64,000 bases of DNA. It comes from Henricia sp. BOLD:AAB3569. Its lineage: Eukaryota > Echinodermata > Asteroidea > Spinulosida > Echinasteridae. The stretch covers positions 1 through 64,000 of the forward strand of contig JBBELK010000515.1 in assembly GCA_037783545.1 (NCBI GenBank), in the 5' to 3' direction. The notes beneath the pieces are model-generated. The model saw only the letters and a list, made by a program, of their open reading frames with translations. It did not search any database and was not told the DNA's origin. Below are positions 63,421 through 64,000 of this stretch, in pieces; within the stretch, counting starts at the first letter, position 1, and every line of letters starts with the position of its first letter. The translations under genes were made by a program, and so were the position numbers.

Positions 63421-64000
63421 TGTGACACTTGCTCTTATACTTTCTTGAGATTTGCCTTGTCTTGAATTGCGACTTAAAAACGTCTGACTTGAATTGATAC
63501 TTGCTCTTAAAGATGTACTGTCCGTGCGTTTTGCATGTGGCACCTCAAAAAAAATAAAGGATTTTTAATTGATATTTTTCCCCGGGGTAAATCATCATGC
63601 ACGGACACCCAGATTTGCCTTATGATGATCTATAAACCATGTAAAAAGTTTGTTTGATGATAAAAATGCAAAATTAAGAAGGGGAAAATGTTATGCAGGA
63701 GAAGAGATTTGACAGGCCACCAGCCCAGAGGGCGTGCCGAACGCCGCGCACCACAGACCAAAAATGGGAAGTCGGACTTGGGCAGGTCTAGGCAAGCAGT
63801 GTTCTCCACTGCTAGAAATTGTCCAGGCGCGCTGAACAGCGCTCTCACGATATGATACCACTGAGTGGCTAGTGAATTATGTCTGGTGACTTTACACCTA
63901 CTTGGAATGATTTGGCTGTACTTCTTAGGTGTTTTAGAGGGGAAAATGGATCATTTTTGTCTTAGCGGCAAATTTGTCCGGGTGGCCTGCCCGGACAAAA
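63421..64000. other. NDUFAF4 intron 1, right edge
   Basis: 63515-63690 is a relative of the foldback at 46020-46225 (GCACGGACACCC). 63710-63800 resembles 27540-27620 (CAGACCAAA, GTCAGACTT/GTCGGACTT and GGCAAGTCTAG/GGCAGGTCTAG). No second NDUFAF4 exon seen. Confidence 0.4.

Overview
The window is animal (metazoan) nuclear DNA. The protein genes are split by spliceosomal introns, intergenic and intronic DNA is packed with foldback/MITE-type DNA transposons and tRNA-derived SINEs, and the left end is a satellite array. Gene content (an SRSF7-like splicing factor, spermine synthase, a DUSP14/18-type phosphatase, NUS1 and NDUFAF4), retained U12-type introns and SINEs with a V-SINE-like core fit a marine invertebrate deuterostome, perhaps an echinoderm. 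That assignment is inference; no species can be named from the sequence.

Layout. 1-6995 is a tandem satellite of 305/306-bp monomers with a six-monomer higher-order repeat. 7-11 kb is a repeat-rich gap. 11.0-15.1 kb holds an SRSF7-like gene on the + strand (RRM, CCHC knuckle, RS domain). 15-22.7 kb is a field of palindromic elements with one orphan exon candidate. 22.76-40.73 kb is a ten-exon spermine synthase gene (+) whose 370-residue product can be followed from start to stop. Two of its introns carry U12-type signals: intron 5 is AT-AC and intron 9 is GT-AG. 41-47.9 kb is repeats only. 47.9-48.5 kb is a dual-specificity phosphatase (-) with an uninterrupted CDS. 50.4-56.7 kb is a five-exon NUS1 gene (+). 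57-62 kb is repeats. The first coding exon of NDUFAF4 (+) is at 62.4 kb and the gene runs off the right edge.

The host genes are housekeeping genes that do not form a pathway together: splicing, polyamine synthesis, phosphatase signalling, dolichol synthesis and complex I assembly. The most unusual object is a 1.8-kb pogo/Tigger-like transposon in spermine synthase intron 7 (34897-36697). It has TA-flanked inverted termini and a divergent gene pair: a truncated transposase reduced to its N-terminal DNA-binding region (-), and an apparently intact 129-residue HIRAN-domain protein (+). Between them is a compact promoter with two octamers, three CCAAT boxes and a TATA-like box. Other notable structures are a 304-bp-arm inverted repeat starting 14 bp downstream of the NUS1 exon 1 donor, a MITE family with clear 9-bp target duplications, and a MITE carrying the first AATAAA downstream of NUS1.
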